Source of the DNA: Takakia lepidozioides | Taxonomy: Eukaryota; Streptophyta; Takakiopsida; Takakiales; Takakiaceae | DNA: 60,000 nt | Reading direction: 5' to 3' | Assembly (NCBI GenBank): GCA_030704615.1 | Contig: CM060733.1 | Span: forward strand, 32,676,001-32,736,000 | Shown: positions 45,246 through 56,979 of the stretch, in pieces | Position numbering within the stretch: position 1 is the first letter of the stretch | How the letters are laid out: each line of letters opens with the position of its first letter | Program-made: the position numbers and the translations under genes | Notes under the pieces: model-generated | What the model was told of the DNA's origin: nothing | Databases searched by the model: none | What the model saw: the letters and a program-made list of their open reading frames with translations, nothing else

Positions 45246-46202
45246 ATATTGAGATTGGAAAAGCCCAATCTATGGTCGATTTTTGCAGAGGCTAAACTTG
45301 GATTTCTTCTAAAAATAGTGTTAAAACAACACATCATAAGGCTATCCTACCAGATAGGCCCGCCCCCGAAAGGGGCAGTAGCCGTGAGGCGAAGTGGCTC
45401 TTAGTTACGCCGGCTCTTTTTTCTTTTTCTTTTGTTATGCCGGCTTCGGATGGAGTCTTCTCTTTCTTATCCTACTAGAACATAATTCAGTCTTATTTTA
45501 GAAAATGACAATATAATCATAACAGTTGCATATATGTTTGTGAAGACAATATGCAAGACAAGGTCACAATTGAGTCAAGTTGTGATGGCCCACATTTTAC
45601 CTTCCCACGTTTCTCCCTCACAGATGATTTATGGTGTCGCGGGACGTTATGTAGAGAGAAGGCTACTGCCGCCGCATACTTTAGGCATACCGTTGATAGT
45701 ATACTTTATTTGGTATTGCCGTTGATCCGGCCTATAACGACTTTGATATGCTGACCTGGTTGTCAACCATTCACGCGCCCTCGCCAAGTGGAGGTCACTA
45801 TGATGATGTAGCATTGGAATATTAAAGGATTCCTGGAGAGGAAATCCAGGAGGTATTCTTGGTGTTCAGAATGGTGTATGTGTAGAGAGAGACATGTTGT
45901 GACTGGAAGACGATTGTGATGGATGTTCTGTGAATGAGATAGTATTGCAGAGTATCAGTCAGGTCCTCTGCGAGAGATCTCCTCCTTCTTCGCGTGGCTG
46001 GCTTTACCGTGCAACATTCCCCACATACATGAAGGAGAATCCTAACCATAACCCTTTTTGTAGCATCACAAAATTGGGGGGTGTATATCCTAGTAAAGAA
46101 ACCCTAACTTACAATGAATAAGGGGTGGGACCTAAATAGAAACTGGAACAACATTAGCATTAGGTCCCAAGCTCTAATAGTGGAATTCAGTAAGAGGCCA
46201 TA
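45246..46202. other. No gene recognised
   Basis: Short frames at 45534-45754 lack known motifs. No structure was noted. Confidence 0.35.
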
Positions 46203-46210
46203 TTTTATGG

Positions 46211-46739
46211 GGAAGATAATAAGAATAATGTAAGAACTTAATGGATGCGTGTGATTTGATGGTACTTTTGCCGGATTCCAGCAGCTTCGGCTCCTCTGGC
46301 GGGGCCCCGTCAAATCCTCCCCACCCCCTCTTACCTTGGTTTCACTATTAAATACTTAAGAATCCAAGAAGGTTGCAAGCTTTGGTGGGCAGCGGGATGG
46401 TAAGGTGTTAGCATGACAAGTGACGAGGTTCATAGTTCGATCCTTAATGGGAAGCTCCTGTATTGTAACCCCGGTTTCTCACGTAACTCTAGTTAGTCCG
46501 TTTTATACTTAGCTAAATTTGAACTTAGTGAAATTTCAAGACCAAGTGAGTTACATCAAGTGGAGTTACACACCTCGTCGTGTAACCCAGTGTAACCCCG
46601 ATTGGAGTTGACACTCCTTCAGTTCCATGTCACTCTCAAGAGAGGGTGGGGTAGATTTGACATGTCAGGAACCGGCGTACCATCCTATCAGAGGTTGCAC
46701 GTGTGCATTAAGTTCTTACATTATTCCTATTATCTTCTT
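46211..46739. mobile_element. Inverted-repeat element, copy C
   Basis: The shortest and cleanest copy. Left end GGAAGATAATAAGAATAATG then TAAGAACTTAATG; right end GCATTAAGTTCTTACATTAT then TCCTATTATCTTC. The octamer TTTTATGG occurs on both sides (46203-46210, 46740-46747), a candidate 8-bp target duplication as made by hAT transposases. The interior shows a tRNA-like run (GGGATGGTAAGGTGTTAGCA, GTTCATAGTTCGATCCTT) at 46388-46455. Confidence 0.75.
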
Positions 46740-46934
46740 TTTTATGGTACCGACCGTCAGCAAAGTGTTATGGAGGTGATACAATGATAAATATGAAACA
46801 ATGTCAAATATTCGTAAGGATTTTTTTAAATTATCTTTTTGTATTTTGAGTGGGCTTACAAATCCGAAATCGTAATAGAGACGTGCCCGTTAAATGCATG
46901 TCACAATGTGCAATTGCAACATAGATATTGGACC

Positions 46935-47085
46935 ATGAAGACAACCAAGTTGTAGCCCAGTGGTAATGGTCACATATCATCTTGTGAGTTGTGGGTTAAA
47001 TCCACCGATTTGTGTCACAAAGGTGTCCACCTTCCAGCAAAGGCAGTAATCCTTTGGGGCCAAAAAACACCATAATTTACACTTC
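46935..47085 (+). mobile_element. tRNA-derived SINE-like element, copy 2
   Basis: Begins TTGTAGCCCAGTGGTAATGG (A-box-like), then GTTGTGGGTTAAATCCACC (B-box-like), then GGTGTCCACCTTCCAGC, and ends AAACACCATAATTTAC. It is the inverted counterpart of the element at 13998-13843. It is not a tRNA gene, since no cloverleaf with paired acceptor arms is evident. Confidence 0.6.
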
Positions 47086-47749
47086 CGTACTTTAATATAC
47101 TTTACTTTATTTGAACCTTGAACCAGAGTTTTTTTGCTAGCGAATTTTCGCGATATTACTATCTGGCCCAATCCTGAGCTATTTCTATATGTGGATGATA
47201 TCCATGTATGTGGGCTGCCCTAAATTGACATCTACGACACAAGATCATACCCTCAAGACGCTGGGAAAAAGTAGAGGCTGCGAGGAGAGACTGTAGCAGA
47301 GGTCCCTACTACGATGATTTGTGTACCCGGGGAGTTGGAACTATGAACATGACAACCACACAAGCCCATCAGAGCTAAGATTGATATATATACAAATGTA
47401 ACATTAAATCAAGTTAAGTTACAATTGATCAGATTTTTAACAGTTTTGGAAAGTCAAGCTGAAATTTGACTGCAGGATGGATATCATTTGAAACAAGGTA
47501 ATTCTTAAAGTGAGAGATTGTAATTGAAGAGTTTATCGATCACAACCGTCAGTGCGCATGCACACCAGAATCAAACAAAGCAAGAACTGTTGTGTCGTCA
47601 TCCTATGTATCAGGGCTCTGGGCATGTGGTGAGCGTGGCCAGATGCTCACCTTGGAAGTTAGAGCATCGCCTTCTTCTATGGTGGGCTCTCAGAGCAGAA
47701 CATTGGTGGGAGACTAATGTGTCTAGATGTTAATGGTGTGTCAACTTTC

Positions 47750-48360
47750 CAAGGTCTAACGACAAGTGTCACAGTTCAAATGAAGGAGCAACATTCTCCA
47801 TTTCTCATGGGTGTACATTGCATGGCACATCAGACAAATTAACTTAGTTGTGCAGGCTTTATCAAATCTATCCATTGTTACTAGATTGGAGGCTAGACTT
47901 GCTAATTCAGATGTTGTATATGTACTTCTCTTCATCACCCAATATACGTTGTCTTAAAAGTTGAATTTTTAAAGCTGGCTGATATTGTGGAAACAAAATG
48001 ATTGAAGATACTGAGGAATGTGAAGACAAGGTGGATAAGCATGTTAGCACATTTGAAAAGAGTTCGGGCCGAGTACAAAACTTTGATCATGAAGATGGCC
48101 ACTGACTCTTCTGCTTCTGCAGCTCATGCTAAATCTAACCTCACTGCTCCATGTGATGTGAAGGTCATCTTGGGGTTGCCCTGTATTTTGCCCTTATTGG
48201 AGTATGTCAACAATTTGATATTGTTCACATAGTCTCGAGATGTCTTTGTTTGCAATTTTGTTGCCACTGTCCAGATCCGACAAGCTGATTTGTACTCAAT
48301 GTACAACAACCCTAATATTGCCTTCATTGACGTGGTTGACAACATTCATCACACATGACT
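47750..48360 (+). pseudogene. Dead hAT-family transposase fragment
   Basis: Translating with frame changes gives VQMKEQHSPFLMGVHCMAHQ, then after several stops LKLADIVETK, ILRNVKTRWISMLAHLKRV and RAEYKTLIMKMATDSSAS, then SRDVFVCNFVATVQIRQADL and YSMYNNPNIAFIDVVDN. These match hAT-type transposases with an RNase-H fold seen in bryophytes and other plants; the HCMAH and KTRW stretches are typical. The BED finger and C-terminal dimerisation region are missing. Stops and indels are numerous. It is about 1 kb from inverted-repeat copy C, but its own ends were not found. Confidence 0.7.
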
Positions 48361-51135
48361 GGGTGACTGATTTGAACACTAACAATGAGCACTTGGTTTT
48401 TCGAATCTTAGGCCAATTTTATTTGGTATATGCTCATTCACCAACTACTGGATTATTAGTCTCTTACGAGAGATGATCTCACTTACTGGGTTGGGGAGGT
48501 GAAGCGTTAGTGTTCAAGTGCAACAGATCTTTTGATCAACAAATTGGAGATAACACAATAGCCTTTACATGTTGTATGAATGTTCTTTCATGTAGACAAT
48601 ATTATAACCACTCGAGTTCATGTAAATGAGTCTTGAAACTAACATACCTTCATTGCTTTTGTTTCAACCATAGGTGATTTCTAGCAACACTAACGCTTCT
48701 AAGTTCATCAACAAATCACACACCCATAGTTAAGTAAAGAATTGCAATTTCCAAGTCAAATATCAAACATACTTCATGAATTGCGAGTTAAAATTACCTA
48801 CATCCTCTCATTTACCTCCACAAACAAAGAAGAAACTGACTAGCTTATAGAATTCATGTACTCTACAATCTATAATATCGTGTTTTGTCAGCTGCCACGC
48901 CTCAAACGCTTGCATGATTGTAAATGGTCGTTGAGCAAATCAATCATCGAGAGCAGTTTTTCACATAGAAAAAGGTCTCGTTATCGTGTGTGCAACATAT
49001 CATCGTACATACAAAACCCACTGTAACACAAATATTTCCAACCTTCATAGAAAAAAATGTCTTTGTAGGCTTAAAAACATCTAAAGTAAGAAACCGGCAA
49101 ATGTGACATCATTAGACCTAGCTTTAATGTATCAAAATGGAGAAGCTTACCTTGCACAATGTGGAACAGTAGTGGATTTGAAAGATACTATGTCACACCA
49201 CCTGTCTATATGTGTATCACTTTGATATCCATTGAGCCAATATACAAGCTCAGCTGAGTTAGACTCAAAATGAAAAAATATATACAACATTATATACAGT
49301 CAATCACAAGTTCTTGCTTGGAATGTATAATTATCTAAAAAGATGATTTAAACTTGAGTGCGAGGGGCGACTGATGTCAACATTATTTTTGGTTTTTCTT
49401 AAGTAGGCATTGTTGAAGAATGCACAAGAATGCGAATTCAAGGGCTTTAGTTATGGTGCAACCTATGTGGCACTTGAGTTGGCCCCCCAAATTGAGTAAA
49501 TCATGGACTGTTTGCAACACTCCAAGAATGCACCTAAGGAGGAATGGAGACTATTACTGTCGATATTACTTGTCAAATGTCAAATAGATGTCAAATAGAT
49601 GACTCATGAGCAGCAATACTCGAGACAAACCCAAATGAAGACGCATGCTAAACACATGTTTTAAGATAGCTAGAAGTATATGTAATTTAGACCTTCCAAA
49701 CATCCTAAAATAGTAGCCCTTTAGGATGAAGAGACATCATATTTAACATTTGCTTAGGTAGAATTCCACCTTTTTTCTTTGTAGAATGGAAAAATAACCA
49801 AGTCAAAAAGTCATCCCAACGGACCCAACCCTAAATATTCAAGAGTCAACTCTAATATGCAAATTGATGATGTGTGTCTTAATGACCCCGAAAAAGACCA
49901 ATGCACATTCCCCAACTTGCATACATAATTACAAGATTTAAAAACAACCTGATTGTTATTTGTAAAAGACATACTAGTTTAGATCTTACATTAGGACCTC
50001 TCAAAGAACATATCATGAATACAAACCTTACAATATGAGCTCCACAACCTTGTTTCAAAGGATGACTTGACACAACATCAGTGGAAAGGAAAGTACTCGA
50101 AACATTGCCACAACTTTTATCCTAAATTATACTGCAATTTTTTTGATGAAATGCCTTCCTCACACGATGCCTGACTGTCTATCACTCTTCACTCTTTCCA
50201 ATACTCTCGAGGCTTGCACACTAAGTACAAAAATAGGGCTCCATTCAAGGTCACACACACATTTAGGTGTTACTACCTTATTTATGGATGCATGAGACGA
50301 AATGACAACCATTATAAAAGTGTGCCCAAAAAATAGGACACTCCCATACATCCACCAAGATGAGAAACCCGGCATGGTTAACCCTGTTGCCTACCAATCA
50401 AATTTGATCGGAAGGCATGGCACACTGACAACTGAATGCACAAGGGCGGAGACGCCCTCGACTGACTTCTGACACCCACACCTTTGACTGAGGGAAGGTA
50501 CGCCGACGCAATCACAATGTAACTCTCGTAACTCTGGACCTCGGATCCACCCTCACATTGCAACGGACGACACACGGCACTCACTGGAACAGTGCCAGAC
50601 GGAACACAATCAATAAACTGCATGCCCTACACTTTAAATACAATTAACAGTGTTGTAAGAGTAGTTTTACAATAACCTGTACCAACAATTTGCCTCAACA
50701 CACATACACAAGTTGGTTGGGCATCATTGGAAGGTAAGAAGGCCCATAGATCAGTGTACAACCATTGAGCACAACATGGTAGACCAGCAACTACTTGTAG
50801 GTACCAACAAAAAAAATTAAATAATCTAGTTTTCCCTTCTCCCAAAAAACAGAGGAAAACAAGACAACAAGAGAGATAAAGTAGCTATGGCAAAAACATA
50901 GCAAAGTTCATTGTACAGACAAAATTGACAAATGCAATGGAAACCCTTGAGAATGCACTTGCCATTGAGAAATAAGGGTAAAGTATATGTGCTGGATCTT
51001 GGAAGTCCACAAGGACTGATATCGTGCTGCAACAGACAGTCTACAACAAACCCCTAATTTAGTATTTGAAGTTTGTTCAAACAAGTCGAACTTTACCTGA
51101 AGTGAGTAGTTGCAAACACAGACTTGACCACAAAC
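48361..51135. other. No gene recognised
   Basis: 2.8 kb of AT-rich sequence. The last exon or 3' UTR of the RanBP2-type gene may fall in 50900-51135 (minus), where a GTAAAG donor follows TCACTTCAG at about 51092. No repeats were matched. Confidence 0.35.
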
Positions 51136-53681
51136 CTGATCAGTCAATGGTGGAGGAGAGGTGGTAGATTTTGTCTCAATTGGTTTATTAGCCCCACAAT
51201 TCCTGCGGTTGCACTTCGTTCGGAAAGGGTAGTTCACGTTCCCACATGTCTCACATGTCCAACTGCCGTCTGGAGGGGGGCCATCTGTAGAGCCGCCAGC
51301 TTTATCGTTTATCCCCCAAAATAATAATTCCTTAAATCATAAATTATAATCACAAAAAAACTGACAAGAATGACCAACACTTGAGAGACATGGGGCACAA
51401 GGGGAGGCAAAGGCAGGCCTATCAACATCCAGGAGACCAATATAAGTTAGAGAGGGTGCACTAAAATAATGTATGTCCATGTTTTGAAAACTTTTTGTTA
51501 GTGTGTCCAAAAGACAAGAACTTACGAGTAACAGGAGGTGCTTTCGAGGGAGGACCGTTTGCGTAACGTGCCTGCATGTATACATGGTTCAATGAGCTTG
51601 CCATGTTTAGACCATTGTTTTTGGGCCAGCTCAAGCATGAGAGACTTCTTCCCTTTACATCTCAGTCAGGTCCTCGCTAAATTTCCCCCCACTACCCTTT
51701 TGATGTGATGGGACCCACTTCGCCCAAAAAAATTGCCAATTGGTTACACCACGATTTTCGGATGTGAAGTTATCTTCACAAGATCATCCACATATATCAA
51801 CATTCTCAAGGATCAAGCTGTGACATCCCCTCACTTGTGCAGAATGGGGGAGAATGTGCCATTTGGGAACTTGCATGAATATTCCACTGGAGAGAGGCCA
51901 TATGGGAGCAATATAGCGGTAGGAAGGCCCTAGAAATTATAATTACACAATCATCCATGGATATGTTTGGTCCCATTCAAGCAAAATACTAACCGCTTCA
52001 TTTGGCTTTGAACCGCCACATTTACGCATATTGCAAGTGGTTCGGAAGGCAAAGTTTGTATTCCCACACTTGGGACAAACCCAGTCGCCCTCTGAGATAC
52101 CGTCGGATGCTGCAACCATTGAGTAAAAAACTAATCATTTGTCAGCAATGGCAACCACAGACACTGACTGGACTAGATTAGGATAACAAGACAACAAACT
52201 AGAGAATAGAGAAAATTCGCACATCATATGTGTTGGGTTTTTCCTTTGCAATTAGATCTCTAATTCTGGTGAGTTGTGACACAGTCAAGCTTATTTATTG
52301 GCCATGTAATCAAAATACGTCTAACATGTCACCTCCTCTGCGCTTCCTAGATCCATTCTTGTCTCCGTAATCAATCGATGGTCTGTGCACTGGCATCTGC
52401 ATAAAGTCAGGGAGGATTAGACGTAGCTGATGGTTGACAAATTAAATGATCTATACCTTCTACTTTTAAGCCTCCCCCCGGTTACAAATGAATGTCATAG
52501 AGAGCCCTTATGACTTCCATTCAAGCAAACCACAAAGATAAGATGGACTAGAAAAAGTTGCATCTTTAGAGGCAACACAAATATCTCTCTACATGGAATA
52601 AAGACATACCAAAGGGGGGCCTACATTCATGTTCATGTTCATTCCGTAACCATCCAGCAAAGGTACAGCACCGTAGCTAGGACCTGCATAATTCCTATTC
52701 ACTAGTTAGATTTTGCTACAAAAAATTTCGTCATCATGAGATGGAATGACTGGGATTTGGCATCCCCGGGTTTCTGTACGATCATGGACATGGAGACACT
52801 GAGGAGTAAATAATGATAGGGTTAATACATTGGACAATTCTGACGGAAACAAATGTTGTTCAAATTCAAAGAAGAATCTACCTCCACTAATAACAGTCCC
52901 TGGAGGAGCATAAGATGAAGGCCTAGGGATATGATTGTGGAGTGTTGTGCTGTTCATAGATGCACCATAATCGTATGGGACAGTGGCTGATGTTGGTGCT
53001 AAGGCCATAGGAGTCCCGTAGCTAGAAGGCAGTCCCAGTGACAGAGGTGGAGGAGCCCCTGGGCCCCCCATGTACATTTGTGTAGGTATCTGCTCATATA
53101 TTGGCAACCCTATTGGCCCTCCAACACCTCTCTGCATCAGAAAGCACCCAAACTGATGAGAAGCAAGAAACCTGATCAACCTCAAATGATCATCTACAAC
53201 TGAATAGCATGTCGCAAACCTATAATACAAAGGTATATTGTATTGCAATGTCGCAACCAATGAAAAGAAACTGAGGACTTCCATACCAACGCCTATACCT
53301 GAGAAGACTCAAGTGGCTTCGATGTTGCACATTTTCGCATGTTGCAAGTGGTTCTAAAAGCGAAGTTCACATTGCCACACTGAGGACATGTCCAATCCCC
53401 TTCACCTTGACGAGCTGCCAACAAGAGTGAGGTTGTTATTTCAACAGTAAAATGACAGACTCGTAGTAAGTATATAGTAAGTACATCATTTTTAAGTATA
53501 TTAAATGATGTTACAATTAGCATGTGAAAACCTTGTGATCCAAGCAAAGGCTAGCCCCTACATAATCCTACTCTACTGCTCATTAAGAGTTCTTACTATT
53601 TGTGCGTGCGCGTTTTGGTCCCCCTCCTCCCGGGTAGTCCGTCTGGTCAATTGCAAGTGCATCATCAGCTTCCGTAAAAAA
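51136..53681 (-). CDS. Three-finger RanBP2/NZF-type zinc-finger protein
   Basis: Resembles the small plant RanBP2-type zinc-finger proteins (Arabidopsis At1g67325-like). Such fingers bind single-stranded RNA; the cellular role is not established. Exons: 53681-53597, 53414-53299, 53131-52882, 52683-52610, 52396-52333, 52109-51994, 51571-51526, 51284-51136; 900 nt, with phases matching throughout. Finger 1 (WTCPQCGNVNFAFRTTCN) is in exon 2, finger 2 (WVCPKCGNTNFAFRTTCN) in exon 6 and finger 3 (WTCETCGNVNYPFRTKCN) in exon 8. Each has W-x-C-x2-C-x10-C and then a fourth Cys. The linker (exons 3-4) is rich in Gly, Pro, Tyr and Met (for example MYMGGPGAPPP), as in the family. A basic patch (GSRKRRG) precedes finger 2. 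The first exon found starts FFTEADD, so the initiator exon lies upstream and is unresolved. The last exon may read past 51136 to a GTAAAG donor near 51092, so the stop is uncertain. Confidence 0.9.
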
Positions 53682-54579
53682 CTACCAATTTGTCCATGTG
53701 ATAAAAGATGGCAGAAGAGGATCAAAAGAAGGCTACAGTATAATTCAAGATTGAACTGCAGTCAGTGGGGATACTAGTAATAATCGAAATACCATGACCT
53801 TAAGTACCTCTATAAAACTGAGGCTCAGTTTCCCATATTGTCTCCATGGAAAAGCTCATGTAAGTATACAAATCACCCTGATCTGTGAAAGACGTGATGA
53901 TGTAAACGCAACATGTATTTGAAAAGAATTAAGCTATGTACAAGAAAGCTCTTCAAGTCGTGACAAAAGACAAAATTCCACGTGAACGAAGAAAAGAACA
54001 TCGGACTAAAGTGACAATCAATACCTTGGTGGAATCACGGCGTTGGAGCTACCCGCAGGGATTCTGAGGAGGACTAAGGCTAGATGAATAATCATGTGAA
54101 CATCTTAGCAATGCTAAGTTAGCATTGTCGAAAATTATTCATACCATGCAAAACATTCTCACTTCTACTTCATATTCCTCACCTAATCCTCGTACTCACT
54201 CTCCTCATGTCAATACATTTCCTACGAATACTCATTTGTCAGGCACCTGAAGCATGGCTGCCGCTGCTTGAGTGTCGTTATCCCAAAACAAGCCTATAGC
54301 AAAGCCAAACACAGACACAAAACGCCAAAAACACGAAGATCTGTGTCTTCAAAATCTCCCCCCGCGTATGATGACCATGCCTGGTGCCACGGCCGAATGC
54401 AAGTAGCGACAGAAAATGAAACCCTAGCAACAACACGCACGGTGCGACCAAAAATACCAGAAATACTTTCATGCCCTGCAGTCGCTTTGCTTTGCCTTCT
54501 GCCTTGCACTTTCTTCACCACCTAACTTACTCCGGTCTTCTCCTTCTACCATCTTACCAGCAAAAGACCGGTGAGCCAC

Positions 54580-56340
54580 GGCTGAGGCGGTTAGGCACAA
54601 ACCGCCATTTTATTTTATTTTTATTTCAAGTAAAAACATAAGGGAAATTTTCTTTTCATTAAAAGATGGAGATGCCTCTTAAGACATTCCAGGTGGTCCA
54701 GATGAAATTCATCTCTTTGTAACTGTCTCCAGATTTTGTTTTTGAGATTTTAAGTTACAAAAATATGAATTCATTTTTATAAAATATTCCTCATTCTAAT
54801 GTTTAGATTATATTGAGATTTGTTTTTCAGATTTTTGTTAAAAGAAATATGAATTCTAATCTTTATGATATAAGTCTATTCTAATTTTCAAATTATTTGG
54901 AGTTTTTGCTCTTTTGAAATTTAACTTACAAAAGTATGAATATAAATTTTCATTTTCTCTACTGGTAAAAGTATATTGAGATTATTATTTGGTTATTCCT
55001 AGATGAAAAAATCTAAAATAAAATACATGAAATATTCATCTAGTTTATTGTTCAAAATATTTGAAAATTTTAGGTCAGCCAGGCCTGCTTTCAGCAGTAG
55101 AGCATGCCATTGGGCCATGTGATTCAGCGCTGTCATCCCTTCTCCGCCTTCCAATTGTGCTTGCTTTAAAGCCAAAATAAATTATTAAAATTTCTTCTCT
55201 CTCTCTTCGGCCTAGGGAACATGTGGGTGTCCCTAACAATGGGATCAGAGTTCCATATTTGAAGCCGCTTCACCTTATGTTCTAAAGACACAACGGCGGC
55301 AAACAACCTGTGCAACTTCTCCTGGGCCATCTCCGGCTTTCTAGTTTGTTGAAATAGTTTTTCACCTCTTGAAGGAACTCTGGTCCGAAAGTTGGGACTG
55401 CAATTCTTAGCTGCTTCACAAAAGCACTCATAATATTTTTTCTGGTGTTGTTCATCTCTTGCTTGATGTGACTCTCAACTCCCTTTGCCGACCTTCTCTC
55501 TTCAAGGGTAGAGCTGTAGTATTCCAGTTTGCCATGTTGTCCTGCATCTGCAATGCCTTGCTGCAAGAGAATGCACGACAAATGCATGAACACACGGGCA
55601 AGGGAAACAAACATAAACAAAGTCCTCGAAGCAGAAATACCAAAAGGCCAGATGATGGAAGATGTATCTCACTGAGTACATATATTCCATGAAAACCTCG
55701 CGGGTCAACAAGTACCATGATTTTGATGTCTTGGAGAATCATCTATTCTATTGCTCAAATTATTTTGAGAATTTTTATTGTTCAAATTACTATGAGATTT
55801 TTTCTGAGATTTTTATTTACAAAAATCTGAAATCGAAGCTATAAAATATTCAGCTATTTATTGATTATTTTGTTGGCCCTGCCTTCTCAAGGCGGGACTA
55901 CGCAAAGGTTTCAGCCGCTTTTGACGCATTGCCGCTTTTTCTTTCTTTTCTTTTTTCTTCGATTTACTCTTCCAATTCAATCGAGACAGTTGCCACCAGA
56001 AGATTCTGTTCATATTTGTAATGAATGACATGCCGTGGATGAACAGTTTCATCGCCACCCGGGTGATTCAAGGCTCAAATCCTGTTACCGCGATATTTAT
56101 TAATAAACACTGATATCTTCCAGATTTTTACTATGTACATATTCATAATTACTAGAGGGCAGGGCTTGCATGAATTGCATGCATTTGTTTTTGACATTTG
56201 TGATTCCATTTTTGAGATTTTTGAGTCGTTACAAAAATCTTAATTCAAATTCTACAGAATATGAGTAATTGCCGTTCAAATTATTTTGAGATTTATTTTT
56301 GAGATTGAAACTAAAAAAGAAAAAGAAACCGAAACACAAA
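54580..56340. repeat. AT-rich block with recurring TTTGAGATTTTT phrases
   Basis: Phrases such as TTTTTGAGATTTTAAGTTAC, TTATTTTGAGAATTTTTATT, TTTTTGAGATTTTTGAGTCG and AAAATATGAATTC or TATAAAATATTC recur irregularly at 54720-55050, 55745-55865 and 56195-56310. The three blocks are related but diverged, and are separated by ordinary sequence including the frame at 55560-55282. Confidence 0.55.
55282..55560 (-). other. Possible terminal exon of unknown function
   Basis: After an acceptor (CTTGCAG) a frame reads GIADAGQHGKLEYYSSTLEE, SHIKQEMNNTRKNIMSAFVK and FGPEFLQEVKNYFNKLESRR, then a stop. It is helical and charged. No family was recognised and no partner exon identified. It is flanked by AT-rich repeats, so it may be transposon debris. 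Confidence 0.25.
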
Positions 56341-56979
56341 ATAGTTTCGCTGGAGAAACTTATTTTTTTATTTTTTTCCCAGATGGATATCTCCTACAAA
56401 GAAGTTAGATTTGAAGTAGTTTCATAATTTTCTAGCCCGAGCACATTTTCGTTTCACCAAATTATTCTGTGCACATTCATTTTGGCTTGATGTTAGAAAA
56501 AATTGGGCATGGTAAGTTGATAGTTAGTACATCTGGGCTCTTTTCTGGGCTAGCTTCGAAGATCTGTTCCTTGTTTCATAACATTGTACAAAGGTAACTC
56601 ATTGTTGCAGTTATAATACCAATTCGCGAAAAACCACCTAGAAGTTTCTTTGTTAAAATCGTTACCTTCTCAGATGCATCTTCATCCTGACAGGAGGACG
56701 TACCTTTCGTCAGCTGTAAGACACCTAGGGGATTTGGGTAAGGTATTTCACTCATGGCCTTACGGAATTCGTAAGATGAGGATTTTGGTAAGGTATTTCA
56801 CGCATGGACAAGACTACATTCTCTGGCTTAATGACCCCACAATCAGCTAAACTTTCTCTTTCCCTGAAGTGGGTCCAAGGAATATCTGCAACAATGTGAT
56901 TTCTCTTTCTTCTCTCTCTCTCTGCAGCCCTTCTTCAATGAACAAGGAAGGGTAAGCGCTGTCCAGAGGTAAGCACATA

